From a virus, in IMG/VR virus record IMGVR_UViG_3300020596_000073, positions 1 to 34,961 of that record: 34,961 bases of DNA; one strand, given 5' to 3'. Both the position numbers and the translations under genes were made by a program. Positions 28,124-34,961 of the stretch are shown here, one piece after another; position 1 is the stretch's first letter, and every line of letters starts with the position of its first letter. Under the pieces are notes generated by a model that searched no databases, had not been told where the DNA came from, and was given only the letters and a program-made list of their open reading frames with translations.

Positions 28124-29380
28124 ATGTCCGTATCGAACAGTCTGGTGACGCCGGCCTGGGTCATCAAGAAAGTCACGCAGCGTCTCACCAACACGCTCCG
28201 CTTTGCGGCCAACGTGACGCGGGGCTACGACAGCCAGTACACGATCTCCGGCGCCAAGGTGGGCTATACCGTGAACGCGCGTCTGCCGCAGCGTTACATG
28301 GTCAACAAAGGCCAGGCGCTCAACCCCGTCAGCGCCAACGAAGAAGTGGTCCCGATCACCCTCACCGATCAGGCGAACGTCGGCATCGAGTTCAGCTCGG
28401 CCAGCCTCCGCATGGAAGTGGACAACTACACCGAACGCTACATCGACCCGGCCGTGGAAGCACTCGGCAATCAGATGGACCTCGACGGGCTGCAGCGGAT
28501 GTACAAGCGCGTGTTCCGCACGGTGGGCACGCCTGCCGTGGTCCCCACGACCAACGCGTCCTACCTCGATGCGACCGTGAAGCTCACGGAGGGCTCGGTC
28601 CCGACCGGCCGTCTCGTGGCGATTCTCACCGCGCAGATGCACGCGTCGCTGGCGAACGCCAATCTGGCGTTGTTCAATCCCGGCGCCGTGATCTCCAAGC
28701 AGTACCGCACCGGCAAGATTGCCGGCGAAGTGCTGGGCATCAAGGAGTGGTACATCGACGAGAACGCGCCGACGCACGTGGTCGGCCCACTCGGCGGGAC
28801 CCCCTTGGTCAACGTGGCGGCGGGCGCGGCCGGCGCCGCCTCCGGCGTGACGTCGCTCGTCACGGACGGCTGGACCGCCGCTGTGGCCAAGCGCCTGAAC
28901 GAAGGCGACGTCATCCAGTTCGACGGCGTCTTCGACATCAACCCGATGTCGTACCAGTCCACCGGGCGGCTCAAGGACTTCGTGGTGAGCGCCGACGTCT
29001 TCTCCGACGGCAGCGGCAACGCGACGATCCCGTTCTCGCCCCCGCTGGTTTATGGCGCGAGCAACGCCTACGCGACCGCCACGGGTCGCCCGGCGGACAA
29101 CGCGGCCATCACGATCTTCGGCCACGCCTCGACGCACGCGAACAAGGTCACGCGCACCGGCCTGGTGTATGACCCGAACGCCTTCACGTGCGTGATGGCG
29201 GACCTCCCCCTGCCGCAGGGCGTGTGGGTCAGCAAGCGCATCAGCAACGCGGCCATCGCCATGAGCGTCCGCTTCATCAAGGCGTACGACGTCATGACCG
29301 ACCAGTCCCCGGCGCGTCTCGACATCCTGTACGGCTGGGCCGCAGTGCGCCCCGAACTCGCCGTGCGGATTCAGAGCTAG
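28124..29380 (+). CDS. Major capsid (coat) protein, P22-like
   Basis: 418 residues. It follows the P22 coat pattern: an N-terminal arm (LVTPAWVIKKVTQRLTNTL), AANVTRGYDSQYTISGAKVGYTVNARLPQRYM in parts (29-60), the strand VPITLTDQANVGIEFSS, an alpha-helical spine (YIDPAVEALGNQMDLDGLQRM), and a strand-rich insertion around 205-330 where the P22 I-domain sits. The end (LPQGVWVSKRISNAAIAMSVR, DILYGWAAVRPELAVRIQS) is also typical. It should be the most abundant virion protein. A strong hairpin follows the gene. Confidence 0.93.
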   Translation: MSVSNSLVTPAWVIKKVTQRLTNTLRFAANVTRGYDSQYTISGAKVGYTVNARLPQRYMVNKGQALNPVSANEEVVPITLTDQANVGIEFSSASLRMEVDNYTERYIDPAVEALGNQMDLDGLQRMYKRVFRTVGTPAVVPTTNASYLDATVKLTEGSVPTGRLVAILTAQMHASLANANLALFNPGAVISKQYRTGKIAGEVLGIKEWYIDENAPTHVVGPLGGTPLVNVAAGAAGAASGVTSLVTDGWTAAVAKRLNEGDVIQFDGVFDINPMSYQSTGRLKDFVVSADVFSDGSGNATIPFSPPLVYGASNAYATATGRPADNAAITIFGHASTHANKVTRTGLVYDPNAFTCVMADLPLPQGVWVSKRISNAAIAMSVRFIKAYDVMTDQSPARLDILYGWAAVRPELAVRIQS

Positions 29381-29404
29381 CCGACACGCCCCAGTCGCGA
29401 TCGC

Positions 29405-29441
29405 GGCGCGCGCGGTGAGGTTCACGCCTCCCGCACGCGCC
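29405..29441 (+). terminator. GC-rich stem-loop after the coat gene
   Basis: GGCGCG, GCGG and GAGG (29405-29420) pair with CCTC, CCGC and CGCGCC (29427-29441): 14 pairs with one mismatch and one bulged T around the loop TTCACG. The perfect palindrome CGCGATCGCG (29396-29405) abuts it. No U-tract follows, so partial termination or mRNA end protection is more likely than full termination. Confidence 0.45.
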
Positions 29442-29475
29442 GCCTTACCCCAGTTTCCAGGAAGGACTCACGCTC

Positions 29476-30072
29476 ATGGCTATCACTCGCACCACTCTGT
29501 CGGGCTCGGCCTCGAAGGATGCCGACACGTTCTACGTCACCTCGGCCACCGGCGCAGCCGCGGGCACGCTCATGAAGGTGAACAACGAGTACTCGACCAT
29601 CGTCCGCGTGGACGGCACCGCCGTGCGCGTTCGCAGCCGCGGCCAGAATGGCGGCCGCGCCATCGCCCACGCGCAGCTCTCGCCGGTCATGTTCGCCCTC
29701 GCCGCGGACCTCGCGCCCTACATCACCGAGCACGGCGGGCTGGCCTCCGAACTCGAGGAAATCACCCTGAGCGCGGACGGGGCGATCGCGATCCCGACGC
29801 GCCACACCCGCATCAACATCATGAAGGGCTCCATTGCGGCGTTGACCCTGACGGCGCCCGGCTTGACCGTCCTCGACGGGATCGAGTTGCAGATCCACGG
29901 CGTGTCGTTGTTCGCGCACACCGTCACCCTGACCGCGGGCTTCTACGGCAACACCACGACCTCCGACGTCGCTACGTTCGCGGCCGGCGGCGGCGCGTGC
30001 TTGTCGCTCGAAACCAAGAACGGCCTGTGGGCGGTGAAGGGCGGCGGCACCATCGGCGTCACCTTCGCCTAG
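29476..30072 (+). CDS. Probable head decoration or head-fibre protein
   Basis: 198 residues downstream of the coat gene. The N-terminal part (TTLSGSASKDADTFYVTSATG, LMKVNNEYSTIVRVDGTAVRVRSRGQNG in part) reads as a beta domain. The C-terminal part (ITLSADGAIAIPTRHTRINI, LTLTAPGLTVLDGIELQIHG, VTLTAGFYGNT) is a second beta-sandwich. Two beta domains next to the coat gene suit a decoration protein on the capsid surface. AGGAAGG precedes the ATG. Confidence 0.62.
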   Translation: MAITRTTLSGSASKDADTFYVTSATGAAAGTLMKVNNEYSTIVRVDGTAVRVRSRGQNGGRAIAHAQLSPVMFALAADLAPYITEHGGLASELEEITLSADGAIAIPTRHTRINIMKGSIAALTLTAPGLTVLDGIELQIHGVSLFAHTVTLTAGFYGNTTTSDVATFAAGGGACLSLETKNGLWAVKGGGTIGVTFA

Positions 30073-30089
30073 CGCGGTTCTCGCCAACT

Positions 30090-30135
30090 TGACCGGGGCC
30101 CGTGGGCGCTTCGCAGCCGCCTCGGGCGCCGGTCA
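30090..30135 (+). terminator. GC-rich stem-loop after the decoration gene
   Basis: TGACCGG (30090-30096) and GCCCG (30098-30102) pair with CGGGC (30123-30127) and CCGGTCA (30129-30135), with one G-G mismatch between the two blocks. An inner GGCG/CGCC extends it. The structure is very stable and lacks a U-tract. Confidence 0.45.
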
Positions 30136-30173
30136 CTCGTCCTGTCACCCGCTGCGAACAAGGACGTTCACCA

Positions 30174-30503
30174 ATGGCAGACAAACCCCAGCCGGCGCAG
30201 TTCCCCAAGTGGATGTTTCACGGGGATCACGGCAAGCAGCTCTTCGAGTCGCCCTCGGAAGTCGTGGGCGACGGCTGGTGCGAATCACCCGCCGAGTGCG
30301 GCCTACCCCCGGCTTTCGTGCCAGCCGAACCCGGCGGGATGGTCCTCACCCCCGTGGGCGCCACGACGCCGGACGCCGATATCCACCACGGCCTGGGCGA
30401 GATGACCCGCATGAATCGGGCCACGAAGCTGCAGCAGCCGGCCGAACTCATGACGGCGGCCCAGCAGCGCGCCGCCGTTGCCCGCACGGCCGCGAAGCGG
30501 TAA
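30174..30503 (+). CDS. Small head-module protein with PKWMFHGD motif
   Basis: 109 residues. FPKWMFHGDHGKQLFESPSE followed by VVGDGWCESPAE is a motif I know from small phage proteins encoded near coat genes (PKW-x-hydrophobic-H-x-D then GDGW-x-xSPA). The rest is Pro-rich and ends in a helical basic tail (LMTAAQQRAAVARTAAKR). Possibly a minor head or head-associated protein; the exact role is unknown. Confidence 0.65.
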   Translation: MADKPQPAQFPKWMFHGDHGKQLFESPSEVVGDGWCESPAECGLPPAFVPAEPGGMVLTPVGATTPDADIHHGLGEMTRMNRATKLQQPAELMTAAQQRAAVARTAAKR

Positions 30504-30514
30504 ACGTGACCTCC

Positions 30515-30547
30515 CCGGCTGGGCGGCCCTCGTGACCGCCCGGCCGG
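30515..30547 (+). terminator. GC-rich stem-loop before the gp4-like gene
   Basis: CCGGCTGGGCGG (30515-30526) pairs with CCGCCCGGCCGG (30536-30547) with one G-U pair around the nine-base loop CCCTCGTGA. This is the third strong hairpin in the head module. No U-tract follows. Confidence 0.45.
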
Positions 30548-30571
30548 ACTCCCGTCCCAGAGAGATTCCAC

Positions 30572-31300
30572 ATGGCCACCACCGCTCGCACGCTGATCAC
30601 GAATGCGCTGCGCGACCTGGCGGCCATTGGCGCACGCCAGCCGGTCTCGGCGGACGATCTCGAGTTCGGCCTGACCACGCTCAATGAATGGGTGGGCAGC
30701 CTCCGCACGCAGCGCACGGCGACGTTCATGGTGTCGCGCCACGTCCTGCCGCTCACGGCCGGCGTCGGCAGCTACACGATTGGCCCCGGCGGCGCGTTCA
30801 ATCTCGACCGGCCCAACCGTATCGAAGGCGTCGGACTCGTCTTCGACCGCACCGCCGCCACCGTGACCGAGGTCAGCCTGGGCCGCCCCCTGAACCTGTC
30901 GGAGTATCAGCACGTCGTGGCCAAGGCCCAGACCTCGACGCACCCCTACGGCGTCTACTACGACTGGGGCATGGCCGCAGGCTTGGGCACGATCCGCGTC
31001 ATCCCGACCCCCTCCGGCGCGGTGAGTGACCTCGTGCTCTACCTGCCGAGCCCGGTGCAGCGGTTCACCGACCTGAGCACCACCTACCACTTCCCGGACG
31101 GCTACGAGCGCGCCATCCGTGCACATCTCGCCATCGAGCTCGCCCCAGCCTGGGAGCGCGAGCCCGCCGGCGCGCTGGTGGCCCGTGCCAGCGAGGCGAT
31201 GGCCGACGTGCGCCGCGCCAACCACCGGCCGCGCATCCTGAGCGTGGACGCCACGCTCCTGGGCATCTCGGGCGGCTACAACATCCGGACGGATCGCTAG
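30572..31300 (+). CDS. P22 gp4-like head-to-tail adaptor
   Basis: 242 residues. ARTLITNALRDLAAIGARQPV then LEFGLTTLNEWVGSL (about 5-45), the strand YTIGPGGAFNL with DRPNRIEGVGLV, ATVTEVSLGRPLNLSEYQ, YYDWGMAAGLGTIRVIPTP, FPDGYERAIRAHLAIELAP, and the end GGYNIRTDR follow P22 gp4 (tail accessory factor) very well. This protein binds the portal and closes the head after packaging. It lies four bases before the gp10-like gene. Confidence 0.88.
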   Translation: MATTARTLITNALRDLAAIGARQPVSADDLEFGLTTLNEWVGSLRTQRTATFMVSRHVLPLTAGVGSYTIGPGGAFNLDRPNRIEGVGLVFDRTAATVTEVSLGRPLNLSEYQHVVAKAQTSTHPYGVYYDWGMAAGLGTIRVIPTPSGAVSDLVLYLPSPVQRFTDLSTTYHFPDGYERAIRAHLAIELAPAWEREPAGALVARASEAMADVRRANHRPRILSVDATLLGISGGYNIRTDR

Positions 31301-31303
31301 CCG

Positions 31304-32755
31304 ATGGAGTACCCGAGCTTCGTCGGCGGCTCTTACAAGGCGAACAACCCGTTTGCCGCGAACGAGCTGACCATCAACTGGTATCCCGCCCCGCTCGAGT
31401 CGGAGGGCGCGCTGGCGCGCTGGCATCTCGTGCCGACGCCGGGCGTCGCCGTCTGGCCACGGTTCGACTCCGTCGGCCTGTCTGGGCCGGGCCGGGCCTT
31501 CGGGTTGTTCAACGGGCGCCTCTTCGCCGTGCTCGGCTCCGCCTTTGTGGAGTTCGTCAACGGTCTGCCCGGCGGCATCATCTCTACCTACGGCACGATC
31601 GCCGGCACGCCTAACCGCGCGACGATGGCCTACAACGGCACCGGCGGCCATCAGATCCACATCACGGGCGGCGGCATTTCGTACATCTTCGACACCGTGT
31701 CAGGCGTCCTCACGCTCGCCACCAACCAATCCCCGAGTGGCATGGCGTCGAGCACGGCCATGCTGGACGGCTACTTCTTCATGCTCGACCAAGCCGCGAA
31801 CACCGTGTATCAGTCGGCGTTGCTGGACGGCAACCTGTTCAACTCGCTCGACAAGGCGCAGCGCATCGTGGCGGATGACCCGTGGCGCCAGATCGGCGTC
31901 CTCGGCAAGGAACTCTTCCTCCTCGGCCAGTACACGTCGGAGGTCTGGTACGGGGCCGGCACGTTCCCCTTCACGATCGCGCCGCACCCGTCCGGCGCGA
32001 TCGAGATTGGCATCGCGGCCGACTTCTCCCTGGCGAAGGTGGGCAGCAGCCTGTTCTGGCTGGCGCAGACGCGGAACGTGCGGGCGCAGGTCGTGCAGGC
32101 CGACGGGTTGCAGCCGCAAGTCGTCTCCGACTTGGCGGTGCAGGCCGCGATGGGGCGCTACGCCCGCATCGACGACGCGATCGGCTTCGCCTTCGCGGAC
32201 GTAGACGGCCACGAGTTCTACGGGTTGACGTTCCCCTCGGGCGACACGACGTGGTGCTACGACCTCATGACGCGCCGCTGGCACGAGCGCCGCACCTGGT
32301 ATGCGGAGCAATCCCGCTGGGGCTGCTGGCGCCCGCTCTACCACGCCCGATTCGATGGCCAGAACCTCACGCTCAGTCTCGACAGCCCCGACCTGCTGCA
32401 GCTCGTGGACACGCTCGGGACCGACCTCGACCGCCCCGTGCGCCGCGTCCGGCAGGCGCCGCACGTCACCAACCAGCTCGAGCGCATCTACTTCTCGCGG
32501 TTCCGGCTGCATCTCTACGCCGGCCAGGGCGCGATCAGCGGCCAGGGGACCGACCCCATGATCGAGCTCCAGGTCTCCAACGACGGCGGCGAGACGTTCT
32601 ACTCGGAGGGCTACTCCGGCGCCGGCCGGCTCGGGGAGTACGACCGCTTCCCGGAGTGGGCGCGCTTGGGCTCCGCAGAAAATCGCCAGTTCCGCATCGA
32701 GACCACTGACCCCACGCCCTGGCGCATCGTCGGCGCCTACCTGGACGCCAAGTAG
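31304..32755 (+). CDS. P22 gp10-like packaged-DNA stabilisation/tail-hub protein
   Basis: 483 residues. FVGGSYKANNPFAANELTINWYP in parts (6-27), PTPGVAVWPRF, RAFGLFNGRLFAVLGS, YNGTGGHQIHITGGG, MLDGYFFMLDQAANTVYQS, QIGVLGKELFLLGQYTSEVW, FTIAPHPSGAIEIGIAADFS and YGLTFPSGDTTWCYDL follow gp10 of P22-like phages, a beta-propeller-like protein that plugs the neck and carries the tail needle and spikes. The order gp4-like then gp10-like matches the known tail assembly. Confidence 0.88.
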   Translation: MEYPSFVGGSYKANNPFAANELTINWYPAPLESEGALARWHLVPTPGVAVWPRFDSVGLSGPGRAFGLFNGRLFAVLGSAFVEFVNGLPGGIISTYGTIAGTPNRATMAYNGTGGHQIHITGGGISYIFDTVSGVLTLATNQSPSGMASSTAMLDGYFFMLDQAANTVYQSALLDGNLFNSLDKAQRIVADDPWRQIGVLGKELFLLGQYTSEVWYGAGTFPFTIAPHPSGAIEIGIAADFSLAKVGSSLFWLAQTRNVRAQVVQADGLQPQVVSDLAVQAAMGRYARIDDAIGFAFADVDGHEFYGLTFPSGDTTWCYDLMTRRWHERRTWYAEQSRWGCWRPLYHARFDGQNLTLSLDSPDLLQLVDTLGTDLDRPVRRVRQAPHVTNQLERIYFSRFRLHLYAGQGAISGQGTDPMIELQVSNDGGETFYSEGYSGAGRLGEYDRFPEWARLGSAENRQFRIETTDPTPWRIVGAYLDAK

Positions 32756-32757
32756 CC

Positions 32758-33366
32758 ATGAGTCACGTGCCGCCCTTCCCGAGCCGCGACGACGTCATCA
32801 CCACCCAGGCGCCGCGCAACCGCTTCACCAAGCGGATCGCGGACTGGCTACAAGCCGTGGTCGATAGCGTCGAGACGCTCGACACGCGCGCGTCGAGCCT
32901 CGTCGCGCAGGACGCCGCGCTGCTCATGGCCGATGTCGCCCTGGTCGCCGCTGTGGCGGCGTTGCAGCCCGCGACCGGCGTCTGGACCCCGGCGCTCACC
33001 TTCGGCGGCGCCGCGGTTGGTCTGACCTACTCCGACCGCGGGGGCTGGTGGGCGCGTCTCGGCAACGTCGTCACGGTGAGCGGCCGCATTATCCTGTCGG
33101 CGAACGGCAGCAGCACGGGCACGGCGACGGTCGCCGGACTGCCGGTCGCGGCGATGGCCGCCACGCCCAATCCGAACTACACGGGCGCCGTGCTCTCTGG
33201 CGCCATGGTGGGCCTGACCTCCGGCGTGCTCGCCCGCGTGCAAGGCGGCAGCACGGTCATCGACCTGCTCGACACGGGCACCACGGGCGTGGCCGTGCTC
33301 GACGAGTCCAACTTCGGAGCGACGAGCGTGCTCACGTTCGCGTTCTCCTACTTGGTGCAGCCGTGA
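32758..33366 (+). CDS. Tail fibre/receptor-type structural protein
   Basis: 202 residues. An N-terminal coiled coil (RFTKRIADWLQAVVDSVETL, SLVAQDAALLMADVALVAAV) is followed by a C-terminal beta domain starting VWTPALTFGGAAVGLTYSDR, GNVVTVSGRIILSANG and GTATVAGLP. This arrangement is that of trimeric phage fibre tips. It may be a short fibre or appendage. It overlaps the GNAT gene in GTGA fashion. Confidence 0.7.
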   Translation: MSHVPPFPSRDDVITTQAPRNRFTKRIADWLQAVVDSVETLDTRASSLVAQDAALLMADVALVAAVAALQPATGVWTPALTFGGAAVGLTYSDRGGWWARLGNVVTVSGRIILSANGSSTGTATVAGLPVAAMAATPNPNYTGAVLSGAMVGLTSGVLARVQGGSTVIDLLDTGTTGVAVLDESNFGATSVLTFAFSYLVQP

Positions 33367-33806
33367 CGACCATCCGCCACGCCGAACCGGCCGACCTGGC
33401 GCGCATCGTGGAGATGGGCGAGACGTTCGTCGCGTCGTCGCACTTCCAGGATCTGGGCCCCGCCGACCCGCACCGGATCGCGGCGCTCACGCGGACGCTG
33501 GCCCAGCACCCCGACGGGTGCGTCTTCGTGGCCGAGGTCGAGGGCCGCGTCGTCGGGATGCTGGCCGGGCACATCCCCGTGCATCCGATGCTCGACGTGG
33601 TCATGGCGTCCGAGCTGGTCTGGTGGGTGGACGTCGCGCACCGCACCGGCCGTGTTGGGCTGCGCCTCCTGACCGCGTTCGAGGGCTGGGCGCGGGACCA
33701 CGGCGCGTCCCATGTGCAGATGATCGCGCCGAACGAGAAGGTGGCGGCGTTCTACGACCGCCTCAAGTTCGAGCGCGTCGAAATTGCGTACGCGCGGAGG
33801 GTGTGA
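33363..33806 (+). CDS. GNAT-family N-acetyltransferase
   Basis: 147 residues from a GTG start in GTGA overlap. TTIRHAEPADLARIVEMGE is the GNAT N-terminal strand and helix; FVAEVEGRVVGMLAG is beta-2/3; WWVDVAHRTGRVGLRLLTAF contains the acetyl-CoA loop (R-x-G-R-V-G near 94-99); APNEKVAAFYDRLKFERVE is the C-terminal helix and strand. Placed in the tail region of several phages, the substrate is unknown. It may modify host or virion proteins. Confidence 0.82.
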   Translation: MTTIRHAEPADLARIVEMGETFVASSHFQDLGPADPHRIAALTRTLAQHPDGCVFVAEVEGRVVGMLAGHIPVHPMLDVVMASELVWWVDVAHRTGRVGLRLLTAFEGWARDHGASHVQMIAPNEKVAAFYDRLKFERVEIAYARRV

Positions 33807-33807
33807 A

Positions 33808-34383
33808 ATGGGTGTAGCCACGTCGATTGTCGTCGGGGGGATACTGTCCGCAGGCGGGGCGATCGGATCGTCCAAGATCAACGCGAGCGCCGCCAGACGC
33901 GCGCAGCGGTCGCAAGAACGCGGGAATAGCGCCGCGATGTCGATGGAGGAGCGCGCCGAGGCGGGCCGCCTCGAGGAAGCGCGCCGCGTCGAAGATCAGA
34001 ACCAGCGCAACTGGGAAGTGGAACAGTCGCGCGAGCAAGAGCGGTATCAGCGTGGCCGGGACGACTCAAGCCGCGCGGAAGCCGCCGACAGCGCCCGCTG
34101 GTCGTGGGACCAGCGCCGCCGCGAGCCCTACCGATCCGTGGGCCGTGGCGCCGTGCGCTCGCTGGCCGACCTCGCGGGCATCCAGGGCATCGAGGGCGAG
34201 GCCGCCCCAGACTTCTCGCAGGGCTGGGATGCCGCGTCGATGTCGCCGCAGCAGACCACGCCTGGCTTTACCCCGCCGCCGCCCGGCCCGCGCAGCCTCC
34301 CAGGCGACCCGCGCATCGTCTCTCGCGCGCCGGGCTCGATCTGGAATCCGACCATGGCGGATCTCGTGACGGAGCGCCAATAG
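33808..34383 (+). CDS. Probable ejection (internal virion) protein
   Basis: 191 residues with GGAGG before ATG. The Gly-rich hydrophobic start (VATSIVVGGILSAGGAIGSS) followed by a long charged helix (AARRAQRSQERGNSAAMS, EERAEAGRLEEARRVED, QREQERYQRGRDD) resembles ejection proteins of podoviruses with a membrane-seeking N-terminus. The C-terminal half is Pro-rich and disordered. P22 ejection genes follow the neck genes in this place. Moderately confident. Confidence 0.6.
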   Translation: MGVATSIVVGGILSAGGAIGSSKINASAARRAQRSQERGNSAAMSMEERAEAGRLEEARRVEDQNQRNWEVEQSREQERYQRGRDDSSRAEAADSARWSWDQRRREPYRSVGRGAVRSLADLAGIQGIEGEAAPDFSQGWDAASMSPQQTTPGFTPPPPGPRSLPGDPRIVSRAPGSIWNPTMADLVTERQ

Positions 34384-34961
34384 ATGAACACGATGGACAC
34401 GCTGGGCCTGAGTCCGGAGCACGCCGACCGCTGGGCCTACGACCGGCTGTTGAAGCGCCCGCAGCCGCCGCAGCAGCCCTACGGCGCGCCGCCGATGGCG
34501 CCGCCGATGGCCGCCCCCAACACCGTCGTCCCGCCGACGTCGCCCGCCCCGCCGCTCGCCGGCGCGCAGACGAGCTACACCGGTGGCGGGATGACGCCGA
34601 ACGCCGGCGCGAGTCCGCGCGACCCGCGTATCGATGCGACGGCGGACGAGCAAGCCGCGTGGGACCGCGAGTACGCGGCGCTCCCGCCTGGCGGGTCGAT
34701 GAATCGTCAGCGCCCCGGATCTGGCGCGTTGGCTGGCGGAGGCACGCCGGGATCAGGCTTTGGCCCAGGCGGGGCATCCAATCCCGGGTACCGCGGCCCT
34801 GGCAGCCCGGGATACAACTACGGCAACAACCCGCCCCCGGGCACGCCCCCGGGCACGTCTCCGTCGGGACGGACCACGCACGCCTACACCGGCGGCGCCT
34901 TGGACTACTACGGCACCGGCGACATCCAGAACGTCGACCACATCACCCGCGGCGACGTGGG
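34384..34961 (+). CDS. Pro/Gly-rich virion-type protein, 3' truncated by window end
   Basis: 192 complete codons from ATG 34384 to the last base, with no stop. The N-terminus (LGLSPEHADRWAYDRLLKRP) is helical, then Pro/Gly-rich (QPPQQPYGAPPMAPPM, PPPGTPPGTSPSG with a duplicated ccccgggcacg unit at about 34834-34858), then strand-like with YTGGALDYYGTGDIQN. It starts directly after the previous stop. It is probably the start of a large ejection or structural protein; nothing more can be said without the rest. Confidence 0.65.
   Translation, partial: MNTMDTLGLSPEHADRWAYDRLLKRPQPPQQPYGAPPMAPPMAAPNTVVPPTSPAPPLAGAQTSYTGGGMTPNAGASPRDPRIDATADEQAAWDREYAALPPGGSMNRQRPGSGALAGGGTPGSGFGPGGASNPGYRGPGSPGYNYGNNPPPGTPPGTSPSGRTTHAYTGGALDYYGTGDIQNVDHITRGDV

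Noticed and set aside
30089-30094. TTGACC as a promoter -35 box
   Set aside because: It is part of the 30090-30135 hairpin stem and has no -10 box at 16-19 bases.
1-34961. The window as a complete circular genome
   Set aside because: Joining the last partial gene (34384-34961) to position 1 puts it in a different frame from the coding-like frame 1-285 and it stops near 226. No end repeat was seen.

Overview
The window is a stretch of a tailed double-stranded DNA phage genome with a P22-like (short-tailed, podovirus-type) head and neck module. The evidence is a P22-type large terminase, portal, coat protein, gp4-like and gp10-like neck/tail proteins, in that order. All supported genes lie on the + strand. 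They are tightly packed, with many ATGA start/stop overlaps, strongly GC-rich, and use a very uniform AGGAGCAG-type ribosome binding site, so the host is a high-GC bacterium that cannot be named from this sequence. No integrase and no full-size repressor are visible. No lysis gene can be recognised, so these genes and the tailspike or fibre genes probably lie outside the window. Both window ends cut through genes.

Layout: (1) 1-285 is the tail end of a structural (late) gene. (2) 328-11164 is an early replication, recombination and modification module: a small possible ribbon-helix-helix protein, a Rad52/Mgm101-like annealing protein, a RecB/Cas4-like nuclease, an HNH protein, a coiled-coil protein carrying a small-terminase-like helix-turn-helix, an SF2 helicase, a 500-base apparently non-coding and highly structured stretch (5804-6304), a replication accessory protein, a DnaB helicase, an SPPY-type DNA methyltransferase, a RuvC-like resolvase and an MT-A70-like protein. 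(3) 11164-20490 begins with a small terminase and is otherwise an accessory zone of small genes: zinc-binding-looking proteins, single-membrane-span proteins, a Dam-like protein, a duplicated two-gene cassette (A-B-A'-B', 16859-18286), and several structured leader segments. (4) 20487-34961 holds the large terminase, an Fe(II)/2-oxoglutarate oxygenase-like protein, a Tat-signal-like small protein, an initiator-like tRNA with anticodon CAT, then portal, scaffold, coat, neck, fibre-like, GNAT and ejection-like genes.

Regulation: five TTGACA-type promoters (328, 2864, 12994, 18283, 26751) stand at module boundaries. Three of them carry an inverted repeat between the -35 and -10 boxes. The same three are followed, at or shortly after the predicted transcription start, by strong stem-loops. 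Two promoters (328 and 2864) share an exact 10-base element in opposite orientation. Further GC-rich hairpins sit between the coat, decoration, small head and gp4-like genes, where they could adjust the amounts of each product.

The parts most worth following up are the 5804-6304 structured region, the promoter/operator/5' hairpin units, the CAT tRNA with a C1xA72 mismatch, a gene that seems to start on ATA (11857), two methyltransferase homologues with altered catalytic tetrapeptides, and the recombining small-gene cassette. Function calls come from reading motifs by eye; no database search was run.
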